A stretch of DNA of 64,000 nucleotides from Pseudomonas matsuisoli (GTDB taxonomy: Bacteria > Pseudomonadota > Gammaproteobacteria > Pseudomonadales > Pseudomonadaceae), in the NCBI RefSeq assembly GCF_014647635.1, contig NZ_BMPO01000003.1, forward strand, positions 496,001 through 560,000, given 5' to 3'. Positions within the stretch are counted from its first letter, which is position 1; each line of letters opens with the position of its first letter. The notes beneath the pieces were generated by a model that was not told where the DNA came from, ran no database searches, and saw nothing but the letters and a program-made list of their open reading frames with translations. This document shows positions 37,979-47,523 of this stretch, one piece after another. Both the position numbers and the translations under genes were made by a program.

Positions 37979-39649
37979 ATGACCATGCTCAAACACCCGT
38001 CCAAGAAGTACCGCGCATTCACCCCGGTGCAACTTCCCGACCGCACCTGGCCGGACCAGATCATCGATAAAGCGCCTATCTGGTTGTCCACCGACCTGCG
38101 CGATGGCAACCAGTCGCTGATCGAGCCGATGGATGCCGAAAAGAAAATGCGGTTCTTCAAGTGCTTGGTAGACGTTGGCGTAAAGGAAATAGAAGTCGGC
38201 TTTCCCTCGGCATCGCAGACCGACTTCGATTTCGTCCGTGAGCTGATCGAAGGCGGTCATATCCCGGATGACGTCACGATCCAGGTACTCACCCAAGCCC
38301 GGGACGACCTGATCGAACGCACGTTCGAGTCGCTCCGTGGCGCGAAGAAAGCAATCGTTCATTACTACAACGCCTGCGCTCCAAGCTTTCGCAAGATCGT
38401 TTTCAATCAGGACAAAGCCGGCGTCAAAGCGATTGCCGTTGCCGCAGGCACTACGATCAAGCGGCTCGCCGACGCCTCCCCTGATACACAATGGGGCTTC
38501 GAGTATTCGCCAGAGGTATTTAGCAGCACCGAGACCGATTTCGCGGTCGAGGTCTGCAATGCCGTCATTGACGTGTTCCAGCCGACTACCGCGAACAAGT
38601 TGATCCTGAACCTGCCCGCCACGATCGAGTGTGCGACGCCGAACAACTACGCCGACCAGATCGAGTGGTTCGCCCGTCACATCGACAAGCGTGACAGCGT
38701 GCTGATCAGCGTGCATACCCACAATGACCGCGGCACCGGCGTTGCCGCCTCCGAACTTGCCGTCATGGCCGGCGCGGATCGCGTCGAGGGCTGCCTGTTC
38801 GGCAACGGTGAACGGACCGGTAACGTGTGCCTGGTAACGCTCGCGCTCAACCTCTATACGCAGGGTATCGACCCGGGCCTGGATTTTTCCGATATTGACG
38901 CCGTGCGCAAAGTGGTCGAGGAGTGCAATCAGATTCCCGTTCACCCCCGTCATCCCTATGTCGGTGACCTCGTCCATACTGCGTTTTCCGGCTCGCACCA
39001 GGACGCCATCCGTAAGGGCTTCGCCCAGCGCAAAGAAGGCGAATTCTGGGAAGTACCGTACTTGCCGATCGACCCCGCCGATATTGGCCGCGATTATGAG
39101 GCCGTCATCCGCGTTAACAGCCAATCCGGCAAAGGCGGTATCAGCTTCCTCCTCGAGCAGGAATATGGCATCAGCTTGCCGCGTCGTATGCAGATCGAAT
39201 TCAGCCAGGTCGTGCAGCGTGAAACGGACCGTTTGGGTCTGGAAATGACCGCCAAGCAGATCCATAGCCTGCTGCAAACTGAATACATCGAGGCGGACCA
39301 ACCGTACGCGCTGCGTAGCCACCGCCTGCACGAGGAAAACGGTACGAGCACCGTCGACCTGGAAGTCGTGTTCGAAGGCCAGAACCAGCATTGGCACGGT
39401 ACGGGAAAAGGCCCACTGGAGGCATTGGTCTCGGCGCTGCCGGTCAAGGCGGAGATCATGGATTACCATGAACACGCCATCGGCGCCGGCTCCAATGCAA
39501 AAGCGGCGTCCTATATCGAGCTTCGCCTAGAGGGCGAACGCCCATTGCACGGCATCGGGATCGACGAAAACATCACGACCGCCAGCTTCCGCGCCCTGAT
39601 AAGCGCCCTCAACCGTGCGGTCAATCAAGCCCAAACCAAGGCTGCTTGA
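37979..39649 (+). CDS. leuA: 2-isopropylmalate synthase (LeuA type 2)
   Basis: 556 residues, the length of the P. aeruginosa enzyme as recalled, and longer-type with a C-terminal LeuA dimer/regulatory domain. The HMGL-like barrel has [11 protein letters not shown] (metal Asp and catalytic Arg), [16 protein letters not shown], and HTHNDRGTG (His-x-His metal ligands), with NGERTGN downstream. The C-terminal allosteric domain (about 430-556) ends with [13 protein letters not shown]. It condenses acetyl-CoA with 2-oxoisovalerate, the first step to leucine, and is feedback inhibited by leucine. AAGAGA precedes the ATG; a leucine-rich leader peptide lies upstream. Confidence 0.97.
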   Translation: MTMLKHPSKKYRAFTPVQLPDRTWPDQIIDKAPIWLSTDLRDGNQSLIEPMDAEKKMRFFKCLVDVGVKEIEVGFPSASQTDFDFVRELIEGGHIPDDVTIQVLTQARDDLIERTFESLRGAKKAIVHYYNACAPSFRKIVFNQDKAGVKAIAVAAGTTIKRLADASPDTQWGFEYSPEVFSSTETDFAVEVCNAVIDVFQPTTANKLILNLPATIECATPNNYADQIEWFARHIDKRDSVLISVHTHNDRGTGVAASELAVMAGADRVEGCLFGNGERTGNVCLVTLALNLYTQGIDPGLDFSDIDAVRKVVEECNQIPVHPRHPYVGDLVHTAFSGSHQDAIRKGFAQRKEGEFWEVPYLPIDPADIGRDYEAVIRVNSQSGKGGISFLLEQEYGISLPRRMQIEFSQVVQRETDRLGLEMTAKQIHSLLQTEYIEADQPYALRSHRLHEENGTSTVDLEVVFEGQNQHWHGTGKGPLEALVSALPVKAEIMDYHEHAIGAGSNAKAASYIELRLEGERPLHGIGIDENITTASFRALISALNRAVNQAQTKAA

Positions 39650-39654
39650 TTAGG

Positions 39655-39690
39655 GCCGGCGTTATGGTGACAAACACCGTAGCGCCGGGC
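39655..39690 (+). terminator. Hairpin after leuA
   Basis: GCCGGCGTTATGGTG pairs with the downstream CACCGTAGCGCCGGGC (two G-U pairs, one bulge) over a five-base loop, six bases after the leuA stop. No T-run. Confidence 0.45.
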
Positions 39691-39712
39691 AGCTGCTGTA
39701 GAACCCGCTTTC

Positions 39713-39786
39713 TGTAGGAGCCAGCTTGCTGGCGATCAGGGCCAATACGGTTAAGTAGACGGATCGCCAGCTTGCTGGCTCCTACA
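39713..39786. repeat. Paired inverted REP of the TGTAGGAGCCAGC class
   Basis: Two 25-base arms in opposite orientation (39713-39737 and 39762-39786) separated by 24 bases. The arms are exact reverse complements except the inner TTG loop, which is in the same orientation in both. Each arm is a palindrome CCAGC-TTG-CTGG. The same class is at 25091-25170. Confidence 0.85.
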
Positions 39787-39908
39787 AAAAAGCGAATGGC
39801 GTTGATTTTGGAAGGGTCACCCCCCTGATAAAAACGCGCATTCCACCTCGTAAGGTATGATCTCGGCCCGCAAAGACGCGACCGAAACTCCCGATACCTG
39901 AGAGCCGC

Positions 39909-40595
39909 ATGTTCCGCTTCACCTTCCTACTACTCCTTATCCTCCCATCGCTGTCGTTTGCCGACGCTCCCCGGACCTTTTCCGAAGCCAAGAAGATCGG
40001 TTGGAAGCTGTATGCAGACCAACCCGTAGAATTCTATTGCGGCTGCCGCTATACCGGCAACAAGGTCGACCTGCGTTCCTGCGGCTACAAACCCCGGAAA
40101 AACCCAAAGCGCGCTGCGCGCGTGGAATGGGAACACGTCGTCTCCGCGTGGCAGATCGGCCATCAGCGCCGGTGCTGGCAGAATGGCGGACGGGCCAACT
40201 GCGCCAAAAACGACGCGCGTTATCGACTTGCGGAAGCGGATCTGCACAATCTTGTGCCGGCCATTGGCGAGGTGAATGCCGACCGCAGCAATTTCTCCTT
40301 TGGCTGGTCGCCGGAGAAGCCGACGCAATACGGCGCCTGCCAGACCGTGGTCGACTTCAAGGGCCGCACCGTCATGCCACGCCAAGAAATCCGCGGGTTC
40401 GTCGCGAGAACGCATTTCTACATGAGCAAGCGCTACGGGTTACGGCTGTCCGCCCAGGACCGCAAGCTTTACGAGGTCTGGGCGAAGGCCTATCCCGCGC
40501 AACGCTGGGAGGTCGCGCGCAACGAGCGCATCGCCTGTATCACCGGCCAAGCTAATGAATTCGTCAGCCGGGTCAATGTGCGGCAGTGCCGATAG
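39909..40595 (+). CDS. endA: Endonuclease I family nuclease, exported
   Basis: 228 residues with a signal peptide (MFRFTFLLLLILPSLSFA). The core has the endonuclease I signature: VEWEHVVSAWQIG (catalytic His of the beta-beta-alpha metal fold), DLHNLVPAIGEVNADRSNF (Asn and metal ligand region). Eight cysteines in the mature protein indicate disulfides. Homologues such as Vibrio Vvn and E. coli EndA are periplasmic or extracellular nonspecific nucleases, 230-235 residues. It is convergent with the aminotransferase gene with only 21 bases between. Confidence 0.9.
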   Translation: MFRFTFLLLLILPSLSFADAPRTFSEAKKIGWKLYADQPVEFYCGCRYTGNKVDLRSCGYKPRKNPKRAARVEWEHVVSAWQIGHQRRCWQNGGRANCAKNDARYRLAEADLHNLVPAIGEVNADRSNFSFGWSPEKPTQYGACQTVVDFKGRTVMPRQEIRGFVARTHFYMSKRYGLRLSAQDRKLYEVWAKAYPAQRWEVARNERIACITGQANEFVSRVNVRQCR

Positions 40596-40616
40596 ACCAT
40601 CGCCTTCAGACACGTC

Positions 40617-41765
40617 TCATACCGCGCAAAGCCGCCCAGCGGCTTCACGCAACGTGTCCTCGCGCTTGGCGAAACAAAAACGCACAAGACGTAGATGCTC
40701 GGGTGGGGACTCGTAGAACACCGAGATAGGAATAGCCGCAACGCCGTGCTCGCGCGCCAGCCACTCGCACATCTGCACGTCATCGAGATCAGGACGTATC
40801 GCCGAATAGTCCGCCATCTGGAAATAGGTACCCGCGGCCGGGGTGAACCGGAAACGTGATCGCGTCAGGAGGTCACAGAACAGATCTCGTTTGCCCTGAT
40901 AGAAGGCAGGAAGTTCGACCAGGTGTTCGGGGTGCGCTGCCATGAAATCCGCGAAGGCGTACTGCAGCGGAGTCACACCACAAAAGCTCACGTACTGATG
41001 GACTTTGCGCAGCTCGGCGGTCAATCCAGGCGGTGCGACGACGTAGCCTGTCTTCCACCCGGTGACATGGTAGGTCTTGCCAAAGGAGCTGACGACGAAC
41101 GCCCGTGGGTACAACGCCTCATGCGCCAACACGCTGACATGGGGCTGACCGTCGAATACGAGGTGCTCGTAGACCTCGTCACTGATGAGATAAATATCGC
41201 GCCCGGACAATAAGGCCGCCAAGCGATCGAGATCATCACGGGACACTAGAGCGCCGCTCGGATTATGCGGCGTGTTGAGAATGACGAGTCGGGTCTTTTC
41301 AGTGATCGCGGCTTCGAGTCGATCCCAGTCGAATGAAAAGGACGGCGCCTCAAGCGGCACATGAACGCACCTTCCGCCGGCGAGCGTAACGGCAGGCTCG
41401 TAACTGTCGTAGCACGGATCGAAGACGATTACCTCGTCGTTTTGGCGCACTACCGCCTGTACCGCGCAGAAGATCCCTTGCGTGGCACCCGGTGTGACGG
41501 TGATCTCAGCGCCTGCACACACTGCACGGCCGTAGCACCGAGCGATCTTCTCGGCAATTTGTTCGCGAAGCGCCGCAACACCAATCATGGGGGCATATTG
41601 ATTGTCCCCTTCTGCGATATGCCGGCAGACTGCGTCGCGGAGCGCTTGAGGCCCATCGAAATCTGGAAATCCCTGGGACAGATTGACCGCACCAGTTTCC
41701 GCCGCGAGCCCTGACATGGTGGTAAAGATCGTCGTACCGACGTTCGGCAATTTACTGGTAATCAT
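40617..41765 (-). CDS. Class I/II aminotransferase (YbdL/methionine aminotransferase type)
   Basis: 382 residues from the ATG at 41765, giving MITSKLPNVGTTIFTTMS, the family N-terminus; an upstream ATG at 41795 also lies in frame and neither has a good ribosome-binding site. PLP-dependent fold type I: NLSQGFPDF near the N-terminus, NTPHNPSGAL, SDEVYEHLVFDG and the Schiff-base lysine in SSFGKTYHVTGWK. E. coli YbdL prefers methionine, histidine and phenylalanine as amino donors. In Pseudomonas the same gene sits next to der (recalled), where here cysE intervenes on the opposite strand. Confidence 0.88.
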   Translation of the reverse strand: MITSKLPNVGTTIFTTMSGLAAETGAVNLSQGFPDFDGPQALRDAVCRHIAEGDNQYAPMIGVAALREQIAEKIARCYGRAVCAGAEITVTPGATQGIFCAVQAVVRQNDEVIVFDPCYDSYEPAVTLAGGRCVHVPLEAPSFSFDWDRLEAAITEKTRLVILNTPHNPSGALVSRDDLDRLAALLSGRDIYLISDEVYEHLVFDGQPHVSVLAHEALYPRAFVVSSFGKTYHVTGWKTGYVVAPPGLTAELRKVHQYVSFCGVTPLQYAFADFMAAHPEHLVELPAFYQGKRDLFCDLLTRSRFRFTPAAGTYFQMADYSAIRPDLDDVQMCEWLAREHGVAAIPISVFYESPPEHLRLVRFCFAKREDTLREAAGRLCAV

Positions 41766-41995
41766 GATCAGGCCGTCGACTCGCGTTTGTTTCATCCGGC
41801 GAAAAGCATACCGAACGCACGCTGGCCTTTCGAGCAGACGAACGATCCGGCATGCGCGTTGCCTCTATCAAGCGCGCGTTCAAAACAGCGCGCGCGATGT
41901 CTCGATGGCACTAACGCGTTGGCGCACCTATCCCGCCAAGGCGAGGTAACCTATCCTGAGCAATCACTGCATTATTTGGAGCGCAGGTTTTTTTC

Positions 41996-42790
41996 ATGAC
42001 AGCCCCTTCCTTCAACTCGTCCGCCTGGCAAGACATCCGTACCGATGCCGAGCATGCGATCGTCGCCGAACCCGCGCTGACAGAGCTGCTCCGGAACGCG
42101 ATTTTGGTCCACGGCGATCTCGGCTCCGCGCTGGCCTACAGGATCGGTCGCAACTTGGCCAATACACCGGAGCAGGCGCAGACCTTGGCTGAACGGTTCG
42201 TTGTCATCCACCGCAACGCGCCGGAATTGGCTAACAAAGGATGGGCGGATCTCACTGCGACGACGACCCGGGACCCAGCCTTCAATTCGATGCTGGAAGT
42301 TTTCCTGTTTTCCAAGGGCTTCATCGCGTTGCAGGCGTACCGCATTGCGCACCATCTGCACAGCGAGGGTAACCGCCTACTGGCAATGTTCATTCAGTCA
42401 CGCTGCAATGAGCGTCTGGCGATCGATATCAACCCCGCCAGCCGTATCGGCGAAGGCATCATGTTCGATCACGGCACGGGGATCGTGATCGGCGAGACCG
42501 CCGTCATCGAGGATGACGTGTCGATTCTCCAAGGCGTTACGCTCGGCGGAACGGGAAAGGAATGCGGCGATCGTCATCCCAAGGTTCGTCGGGGCGTGAT
42601 GATCGGTGCGGGTGCCAAGATCCTAGGGAATATCGAAATTGGCGAAGGCGCCAAGGTCGGCGCAGGCAGTGTCGTACTCGAAGCGGTGGAACCGCATACG
42701 ACGGCGGTCGGCAACCCGGCGCGTCGTGCAGGTAAACCCCGTCACCTGCAGCCCGCACTCGATATGGACCAGTCCTTCGACGAAAACTGA
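41996..42790 (+). CDS. cysE: Serine O-acetyltransferase
   Basis: 264 residues (E. coli CysE 273). N-terminal helical domain (about 1-135) with DLGSALAYRIGRNLAN, then the left-handed beta-helix with hexapeptide repeats: INPASRIGEGIMFDHGTGIVIGETAVIEDD (catalytic Asp-His), GGTGKECGDRHPKV (CoA/serine site), and the VGNPAR-type ending. It makes O-acetylserine for cysteine synthesis, feedback inhibited by cysteine through its C-terminal tail; the tail (DMDQSFDEN) ends without the Ile of the E. coli enzyme. TTTGGAGCG precedes the start. It lies between the aminotransferase and der, instead of next to iscR. Confidence 0.95.
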   Translation: MTAPSFNSSAWQDIRTDAEHAIVAEPALTELLRNAILVHGDLGSALAYRIGRNLANTPEQAQTLAERFVVIHRNAPELANKGWADLTATTTRDPAFNSMLEVFLFSKGFIALQAYRIAHHLHSEGNRLLAMFIQSRCNERLAIDINPASRIGEGIMFDHGTGIVIGETAVIEDDVSILQGVTLGGTGKECGDRHPKVRRGVMIGAGAKILGNIEIGEGAKVGAGSVVLEAVEPHTTAVGNPARRAGKPRHLQPALDMDQSFDEN

Positions 42791-42810
42791 TCAAGCCCGG
42801 TAGACCGCTC

Positions 42811-42838
42811 GGTGGGTTACGCCTGCGGCTAACCCACC
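42811..42838. terminator. Bidirectional hairpin between cysE and der
   Basis: GGTGGGTTA and TAACCCACC arms, extended inside by GCC/GGC with one bulged C. It lies between convergent stop codons; on the plus strand TT follows. The arms match the dispersed GGTGG repeat family, so a repeat is probably serving as terminator. Confidence 0.65.
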
Positions 42839-42852
42839 TTTACGGATAAGCC

Positions 42853-44322
42853 TTAGCGCTTGTCCCTCCGCTTCTTCTCAGCTTTCTTGTGGTGGCTCAT
42901 GAGCCGCCGCTTTTTGTTCACCTGGCGCTCGGTCAACTTGTTCTTACGCCCCTCGTAGGGGTTATCGCCGCCTTTGTACTCGATACGGATGGGCGTACCG
43001 ACCAGCTTCAGCACTCGGCGGTAGGTGTTTTCCAGGTAACGCGTGTAGGACTTGGGTACCGCATCCACCTGATTACCGTGAATCACGATCAGCGGAGGGT
43101 TCGCTCCGCCCAGGTGCGCATAGCGCAACTTGATACGACGACCGTTCACCATCGGTGGCTGGTGTTCCTGAATGGCGTCTTCAAGGATCTGCGTCAGCCG
43201 GCTGGTCGGCCAACGCGTGATGGCCGAGCGGAAGGAGTCTTGGACCGACTTGTACAGGTGACCGACACCGGTCCCGTGCTTGGCGGAAATGAAATGAATA
43301 TCGGCGAAATCAACGAAGAACAACCGACGCTCGAGCTCGGTCTTCACGTAATCCCGCTGGCCCGGCTCCATGCCATCCCACTTGTTGAGCGCAATGACCA
43401 GCGCTCGGCCGGTTTCGAGTACGAAACCAAGCAGATTCAAGTCATGGTCGACGACGCCTTCCTTCGCATCCATCACGAAGATCACGACGTTCGCGTCTTG
43501 GATCGCCTGCAGTGTCTTGACGACAGAAAACTTTTCGACCGCTTCGAAGATCTTTCCGCGCCGACGAACACCGGCGGTGTCGATCAGAGTGTAGTGCTCT
43601 TCGTCACGCTCGAATGGAATGTAGATGCTGTCGCGCGTCGTACCGGCCTGGTCATAGACGATGACACGCTCTTCACCGAGCATCCGATTAACGAGTGTGG
43701 ACTTGCCGACGTTAGGCCGTCCAATGATCGCAATCTTGATGCCGTCGGCTTCACTAGGGCCGGGTATGCGGGCAAGTTCTTCACCTTCCGGTACGTCTTC
43801 GACAGCGTCGGACTCTTCGCTGTTGTCATCCTTCGGGAAGGCACCCAACGCTTCTTCCAGCATCTGACTGACACCACGGCCGTGAGCAGCCGCGATCGGC
43901 AGCGCATCGCCAAGGCCCAACACGCTGAACTCCGCGCGCGCGATATCGGGATCGACCGTATCGACTTTGTTAGCAATCAGAAAGCACCGTTTGTTGCGAC
44001 GACGCAGGTGCTCCGCAATCATTTGATCCGACGCGGTCAGCCCCGCCCGCGAATCCACCAAGAACAGCACAGCATCCGCTTCTTCGATGGCCTGGAGAGA
44101 CTGCTCCGCCATTTTGGCATCGATGCCCTCTTCATCCCCGGAAATGCCGCCGGTATCAATGACGATATAGGTACGCCCCTGCCACTTGGCTTCGCCGTAT
44201 TGACGATCTCGCGTCAGGCCGGCGAACTCGGCAACGATGGCGTCACGCGTTCTCGTCAGACGATTGAAGAGTGTCGACTTACCGACGTTGGGGCGGCCCA
44301 CCAGGGCGATAACGGGAACCAT
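42853..44322 (-). CDS. der: Ribosome biogenesis GTPase Der (EngA)
   Basis: 489 residues from the ATG at 44322 with GGAGGAG at ideal spacing; the longer frame upstream is not family-like. Two tandem GTPase domains: G1 [12 protein letters not shown] at about 8-19 with G3 DTGG and G4 NKVD, then an acidic linker (about 160-185), then G1 [12 protein letters not shown] with DTAG and NKWD, followed by the KH-like C-terminal domain and a basic tail ([20 protein letters not shown]). Der acts in 50S subunit maturation and is essential in E. coli. Last gene of the ndk-to-der operon, 104 bases after bamB. Confidence 0.97.
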   Translation of the reverse strand: MVPVIALVGRPNVGKSTLFNRLTRTRDAIVAEFAGLTRDRQYGEAKWQGRTYIVIDTGGISGDEEGIDAKMAEQSLQAIEEADAVLFLVDSRAGLTASDQMIAEHLRRRNKRCFLIANKVDTVDPDIARAEFSVLGLGDALPIAAAHGRGVSQMLEEALGAFPKDDNSEESDAVEDVPEGEELARIPGPSEADGIKIAIIGRPNVGKSTLVNRMLGEERVIVYDQAGTTRDSIYIPFERDEEHYTLIDTAGVRRRGKIFEAVEKFSVVKTLQAIQDANVVIFVMDAKEGVVDHDLNLLGFVLETGRALVIALNKWDGMEPGQRDYVKTELERRLFFVDFADIHFISAKHGTGVGHLYKSVQDSFRSAITRWPTSRLTQILEDAIQEHQPPMVNGRRIKLRYAHLGGANPPLIVIHGNQVDAVPKSYTRYLENTYRRVLKLVGTPIRIEYKGGDNPYEGRKNKLTERQVNKKRRLMSHHKKAEKKRRDKR

Positions 44323-44425
44323 AGGGCTCCTCCAGCTGGAATCCAGGAAACACAAAGGCCGCTGCAAGAGCAGCGGCCGTACATTTGGACGTCATCGCTG
44401 CTTGCTGGCAACGATGACGAAGTGA

Positions 44426-45562
44426 TCAACGAATCGTATACGCGACCAGATTACCGCCGTTGCCATAGGCATACAGCCAATCGCCAACAACGATCGGGCG
44501 TGCTCGCAGCCCGTGGCGATCAACTCGCGCACGCCCCACGAAACGACCGTCTACCTGGCTAAGCAAGTGCAGGTAACCTTCGAAGTCACCGACAGCGACG
44601 TAACTCGAGAATACCGCGGGCGCAGAAAGTTGACGGCGAGCAAGCTCCTCGTTACTCCAAAGCGCCGACGTCGATGCCTCGTCGATGCCTTCGACCTTGC
44701 CACCCGCATCACTTAGATAGATGCTGCCGTAGCCTTGAGCAGGTGTGTTGTAGCTGGACGCCTCGCGCTGCCACTGAATCCGGCCTGTCGTAAGGTCCAG
44801 GGCTGCCAGACGTCCTTGATAGCTGACGACGTAGAGGGTATTGCCCGACTGGAGCAAGTCGCCGTCGATATCGACCATACGCTCCAACTCGGAACGCCCG
44901 GTCGGCACGGCAATCGTTTGCTCCCAGACGGGCAAACCCCGTTGTGTATCGAGCGCAATCACCCGGCCAGAGGAAAGCCCAGCAATGACCAACTGATTGG
45001 TTACAACCGGCGAACTCGTGCCACGAAGCGTCAACACGGCAGGCGTGTTAGCAAAGATCCAGCGCTGATTACCTGTAGCGGCGTCCAGCGCGACGAGCTG
45101 GTCATCCTGCGTCTGCACGACCACGACATCGCCATTGCTGACGGGCGCAGAAAGCACCTCGCTAGTGACACGCTTGCGCCACACTTCTTCGCCGCTGGAT
45201 TCGTCCAACGCGATGACGTCACCCCGCAACGTGCCGACCAACACGAGACCATACCCAACACCGACTCCGCCGGAGACAGGCACATCCAAATCCTTGCGCC
45301 AGTTGACCGAACCCGAGGTGCGGTCCATGGACATCACTCGGCCTTCGATGTCGGACGCGAAAATATTCGCGCCGTCCACTGCGGGCGTCAGCATGTTGTA
45401 CGTATCGCCCTGGCCTTCGCCGATGGAACGACTCCACTGCTCATCCAGCTGCACTTCAGGCTGGAATTTTGGCAGCTCGGCGGGTGGCAATTCTTTCGTA
45501 TTGCTGCTGCAGCCAACGACCAATGCCGCCAGCGCGCAGAGCGCGAAGTTCTTGAAACGCAT
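44426..45562 (-). CDS. bamB: Outer membrane protein assembly factor BamB
   Basis: 378 residues from the ATG at 45562, giving a lipoprotein signal MRFKNFALCALAALVVGC with the lipobox LVVGC. The body is an eight-bladed WD40-like beta propeller of PQQ-type repeats (for example RGDVIALDESSGEEVWRK, QLVALDAATGNQRW, RVIALDTQRGLPVWEQ, RLAALDLTTGRIQW). BamB is anchored to the inner leaflet of the outer membrane and assists BamA in folding beta-barrel proteins. It starts four bases after the yfgM stop, so they are coupled. Confidence 0.94.
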   Translation of the reverse strand: MRFKNFALCALAALVVGCSSNTKELPPAELPKFQPEVQLDEQWSRSIGEGQGDTYNMLTPAVDGANIFASDIEGRVMSMDRTSGSVNWRKDLDVPVSGGVGVGYGLVLVGTLRGDVIALDESSGEEVWRKRVTSEVLSAPVSNGDVVVVQTQDDQLVALDAATGNQRWIFANTPAVLTLRGTSSPVVTNQLVIAGLSSGRVIALDTQRGLPVWEQTIAVPTGRSELERMVDIDGDLLQSGNTLYVVSYQGRLAALDLTTGRIQWQREASSYNTPAQGYGSIYLSDAGGKVEGIDEASTSALWSNEELARRQLSAPAVFSSYVAVGDFEGYLHLLSQVDGRFVGRARVDRHGLRARPIVVGDWLYAYGNGGNLVAYTIR

Positions 45563-45566
45563 CACG

Positions 45567-46199
45567 TCACGCATCCCCTTTCGCCAAATCATCGAGCTTC
45601 ATCTGTAAGCCACCCACTGCAGCCTCGTCGACCAACGCATCCTTGGCCTTCTGGTAAGCAGCATGCGCATCATCGGTACGGTTAAGGCGAACGAGCAGGT
45701 CGCCCTTGAGCTCTTCTCGACCCGCCACGAAGGCCTTGGGTGCAGCGCCATCGAGTACCTTCAGCGCGTCCTCGTGTTTACCCTGGGCACTCAGCACACG
45801 GGCCAAACGTTGGCGCGCTAGCTCACCGAGTTCCTCATTCGCGGGTTTATCCACCACCGCCTGCAACTCGGTCGCCGCGTCCTCTAGCTTGTTCTCGTCC
45901 AACGCGACCTTGGCCATGAACAGAGCGCCATATTGCGCGTAAGGCGTGCCGGCGTATTGATCCTTGAGCTCAGCGCCCAACGCACTCACCTTCGCGACAT
46001 CGACCTTGCCCGCAGGCGTCAGTGCAGCTTCCACCAACTGCTGATAAACGAAAGACGCACCTTGCTCTTGGTTCATCTTGTGTTTCTGCCACGCCTGCCA
46101 CCCGGTGACCGCAGCAAGGGCAACTATAGCGCCGAAAACCAGCGGCTTGCCGTTACGCTGCCACCACTCTTTCGCCTGCGCGAGCTGATCGTCTTCCAT
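45567..46199 (-). CDS. yfgM: YfgM family tetratricopeptide protein (SecYEG/chaperone ancillary)
   Basis: 210 residues from the ATG at 46199 (GGAG at eight bases), giving MEDDQLAQAKEWWQRNG, the family start. One N-terminal membrane helix (LVFGAIVALAAVTGWQAW) followed by a periplasmic domain of four or five TPR-like helical pairs. E. coli YfgM (206 residues) interacts with SecYEG and periplasmic chaperones and with the Rcs response. Its gene lies between hisS and bamB as in most gammaproteobacteria. Confidence 0.92.
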   Translation of the reverse strand: MEDDQLAQAKEWWQRNGKPLVFGAIVALAAVTGWQAWQKHKMNQEQGASFVYQQLVEAALTPAGKVDVAKVSALGAELKDQYAGTPYAQYGALFMAKVALDENKLEDAATELQAVVDKPANEELGELARQRLARVLSAQGKHEDALKVLDGAAPKAFVAGREELKGDLLVRLNRTDDAHAAYQKAKDALVDEAAVGGLQMKLDDLAKGDA

Positions 46200-46221
46200 C
46201 TGCACTACTCCTGCGAAGTTC

Positions 46222-47511
46222 TCAAGCCTGCTCAATGCAGGTGGCGAGATGCGCAGCTAGCGCATCCCAACCTATTGTCTGTTGCTCACGGTCGTCGCGC
46301 AGCGGCTTGCAGCCGACCACACGCTGCGCCAATTCGTCGTCTCCCAGGATGAGCGCGTAGACCGCGCCGCTCTTGTCGGCTTTCTTGAACTGGCTCTTAA
46401 AGCTGCCGCTGCCGGAATTGACCAGCAGTCGCAACCCAGGAACTTCGTTTCTCAGCGATTCCGCCAATGCCATCGCCGCACGCTCGGCCTCTTCGCCGAA
46501 AGCACAAAGATAAGCGTGCGCGGGCGCGTTCAGTGCCTCAGGCACCCGCTCAAGCGTTTCCAGCAAGAGCACCAGACGCTCGACGCCCATGGCGAAGCCG
46601 ACACCCGGAGTAGGTTTGCCGCCAAACTGGCTGATCAGACCATCATAACGACCACCGGCGCAGACCGTTCCCTGGGCGCCGAGCTTGTCGGTTACCCACT
46701 CGAAAACAGTACGGCCGTAATAATCCAAGCCCCGAACGAGCTTGGGATTGATCTCGTACGTGATGCCCATGGCATCCAGCCGCGCCTTGAGACCTTCGAA
46801 GTGCGCGCGGGAGTCATCGTCGAGGTAATCCGCCAGCGTCGGTGCATCTGCGAGCAACGCCTGCGTCATCGCGTTCTTGCTGTCGAGAATTCGCAGCGGG
46901 TTGGTCTTCAAGCGCCGCTGGCTGTCCTCATCGAGTGCGTCGAAATGCTTTTCTAGATACGCGACCAGGGCGTCGCGATAAACGCCGCGCGCCTCGCTCG
47001 AGCCCAGGCTGTTCAACTGCAGCGTGACCGAATCGCCTAGACCCAGCGCCTTCCACAGTCGCCAGGTCAAGGCGATCAGCTCGGCATCGATATCCGGGCC
47101 GGGCAGATTGAACACTTCTACACCGATCTGGTGAAACTGCCGATAGCGGCCTTTTTGCGGCTTTTCGTAGCGGAACATCGGGCCCGTGTACCACAACTTC
47201 TGAACCTGACCACCGCCGGTCAAGCCATGCTCGAGCACAGCCCGCACAGTGCCTGCCGTCCCCTCGGGGCGCAGAGTAAGGGACTCGTCGTTACGGTCGC
47301 GAAAGGTATACATCTCCTTATCGACGACATCGGTACCCTCACCGATCCCACGCGCGAACAGCTCGGTGAACTCAAGAATGGGAAGACGGATTTCGCGATA
47401 CCCGTACGCGTCGAGCAACGATGCAAACGTTGACTCCAGATAACGCCATGTTGGCGTTTGCTCGGGCAGAATGTCGTTCATGCCGCGGATGGCTTGCAGC
47501 GTCTTGCTCAC
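46222..47511 (-). CDS. hisS: Histidyl-tRNA synthetase
   Basis: 429 residues (E. coli 424). Class II motifs: motif 2 [23 protein letters not shown], the histidine loops [15 protein letters not shown] and GGGRYDGL-like AGGRYDGLI, motif 3 [13 protein letters not shown]-terminal anticodon-binding domain (about 335-429) follows. The start is GTG at 47511: AAGGA lies seven bases upstream and the only ATG nearby (47513) reads ATG-TGA and stops at once. It is 12 bases after ispG. Confidence 0.96.
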   Translation of the reverse strand: MSKTLQAIRGMNDILPEQTPTWRYLESTFASLLDAYGYREIRLPILEFTELFARGIGEGTDVVDKEMYTFRDRNDESLTLRPEGTAGTVRAVLEHGLTGGGQVQKLWYTGPMFRYEKPQKGRYRQFHQIGVEVFNLPGPDIDAELIALTWRLWKALGLGDSVTLQLNSLGSSEARGVYRDALVAYLEKHFDALDEDSQRRLKTNPLRILDSKNAMTQALLADAPTLADYLDDDSRAHFEGLKARLDAMGITYEINPKLVRGLDYYGRTVFEWVTDKLGAQGTVCAGGRYDGLISQFGGKPTPGVGFAMGVERLVLLLETLERVPEALNAPAHAYLCAFGEEAERAAMALAESLRNEVPGLRLLVNSGSGSFKSQFKKADKSGAVYALILGDDELAQRVVGCKPLRDDREQQTIGWDALAAHLATCIEQA

Positions 47512-47513
47512 AT
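47509..47513 (-). promoter_or_regulatory. AUG-UGA minimal frame overlapping the hisS GUG start
   Basis: The bases read A-ATGTGAGC on the minus strand: an ATG followed at once by TGA, with the hisS GTG starting at the third base of that ATG. Both share the AAGGA ribosome-binding sequence. The element could sequester initiating ribosomes or feed reinitiation at GTG. Its presence is certain; function is inference. Confidence 0.5.
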
Positions 47514-47523
47514 TGGATCCTTA

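Noticed and set aside
37781-39475. 564-codon open frame on the minus strand opposite leuA
   Set aside because: Fully antisense to a strongly supported leuA gene; composition is that of a shadow frame.
42889-44562. 557-codon open frame on the plus strand opposite der
   Set aside because: Antisense to der, with translation rich in His, Arg, Asp and Val and no domain.
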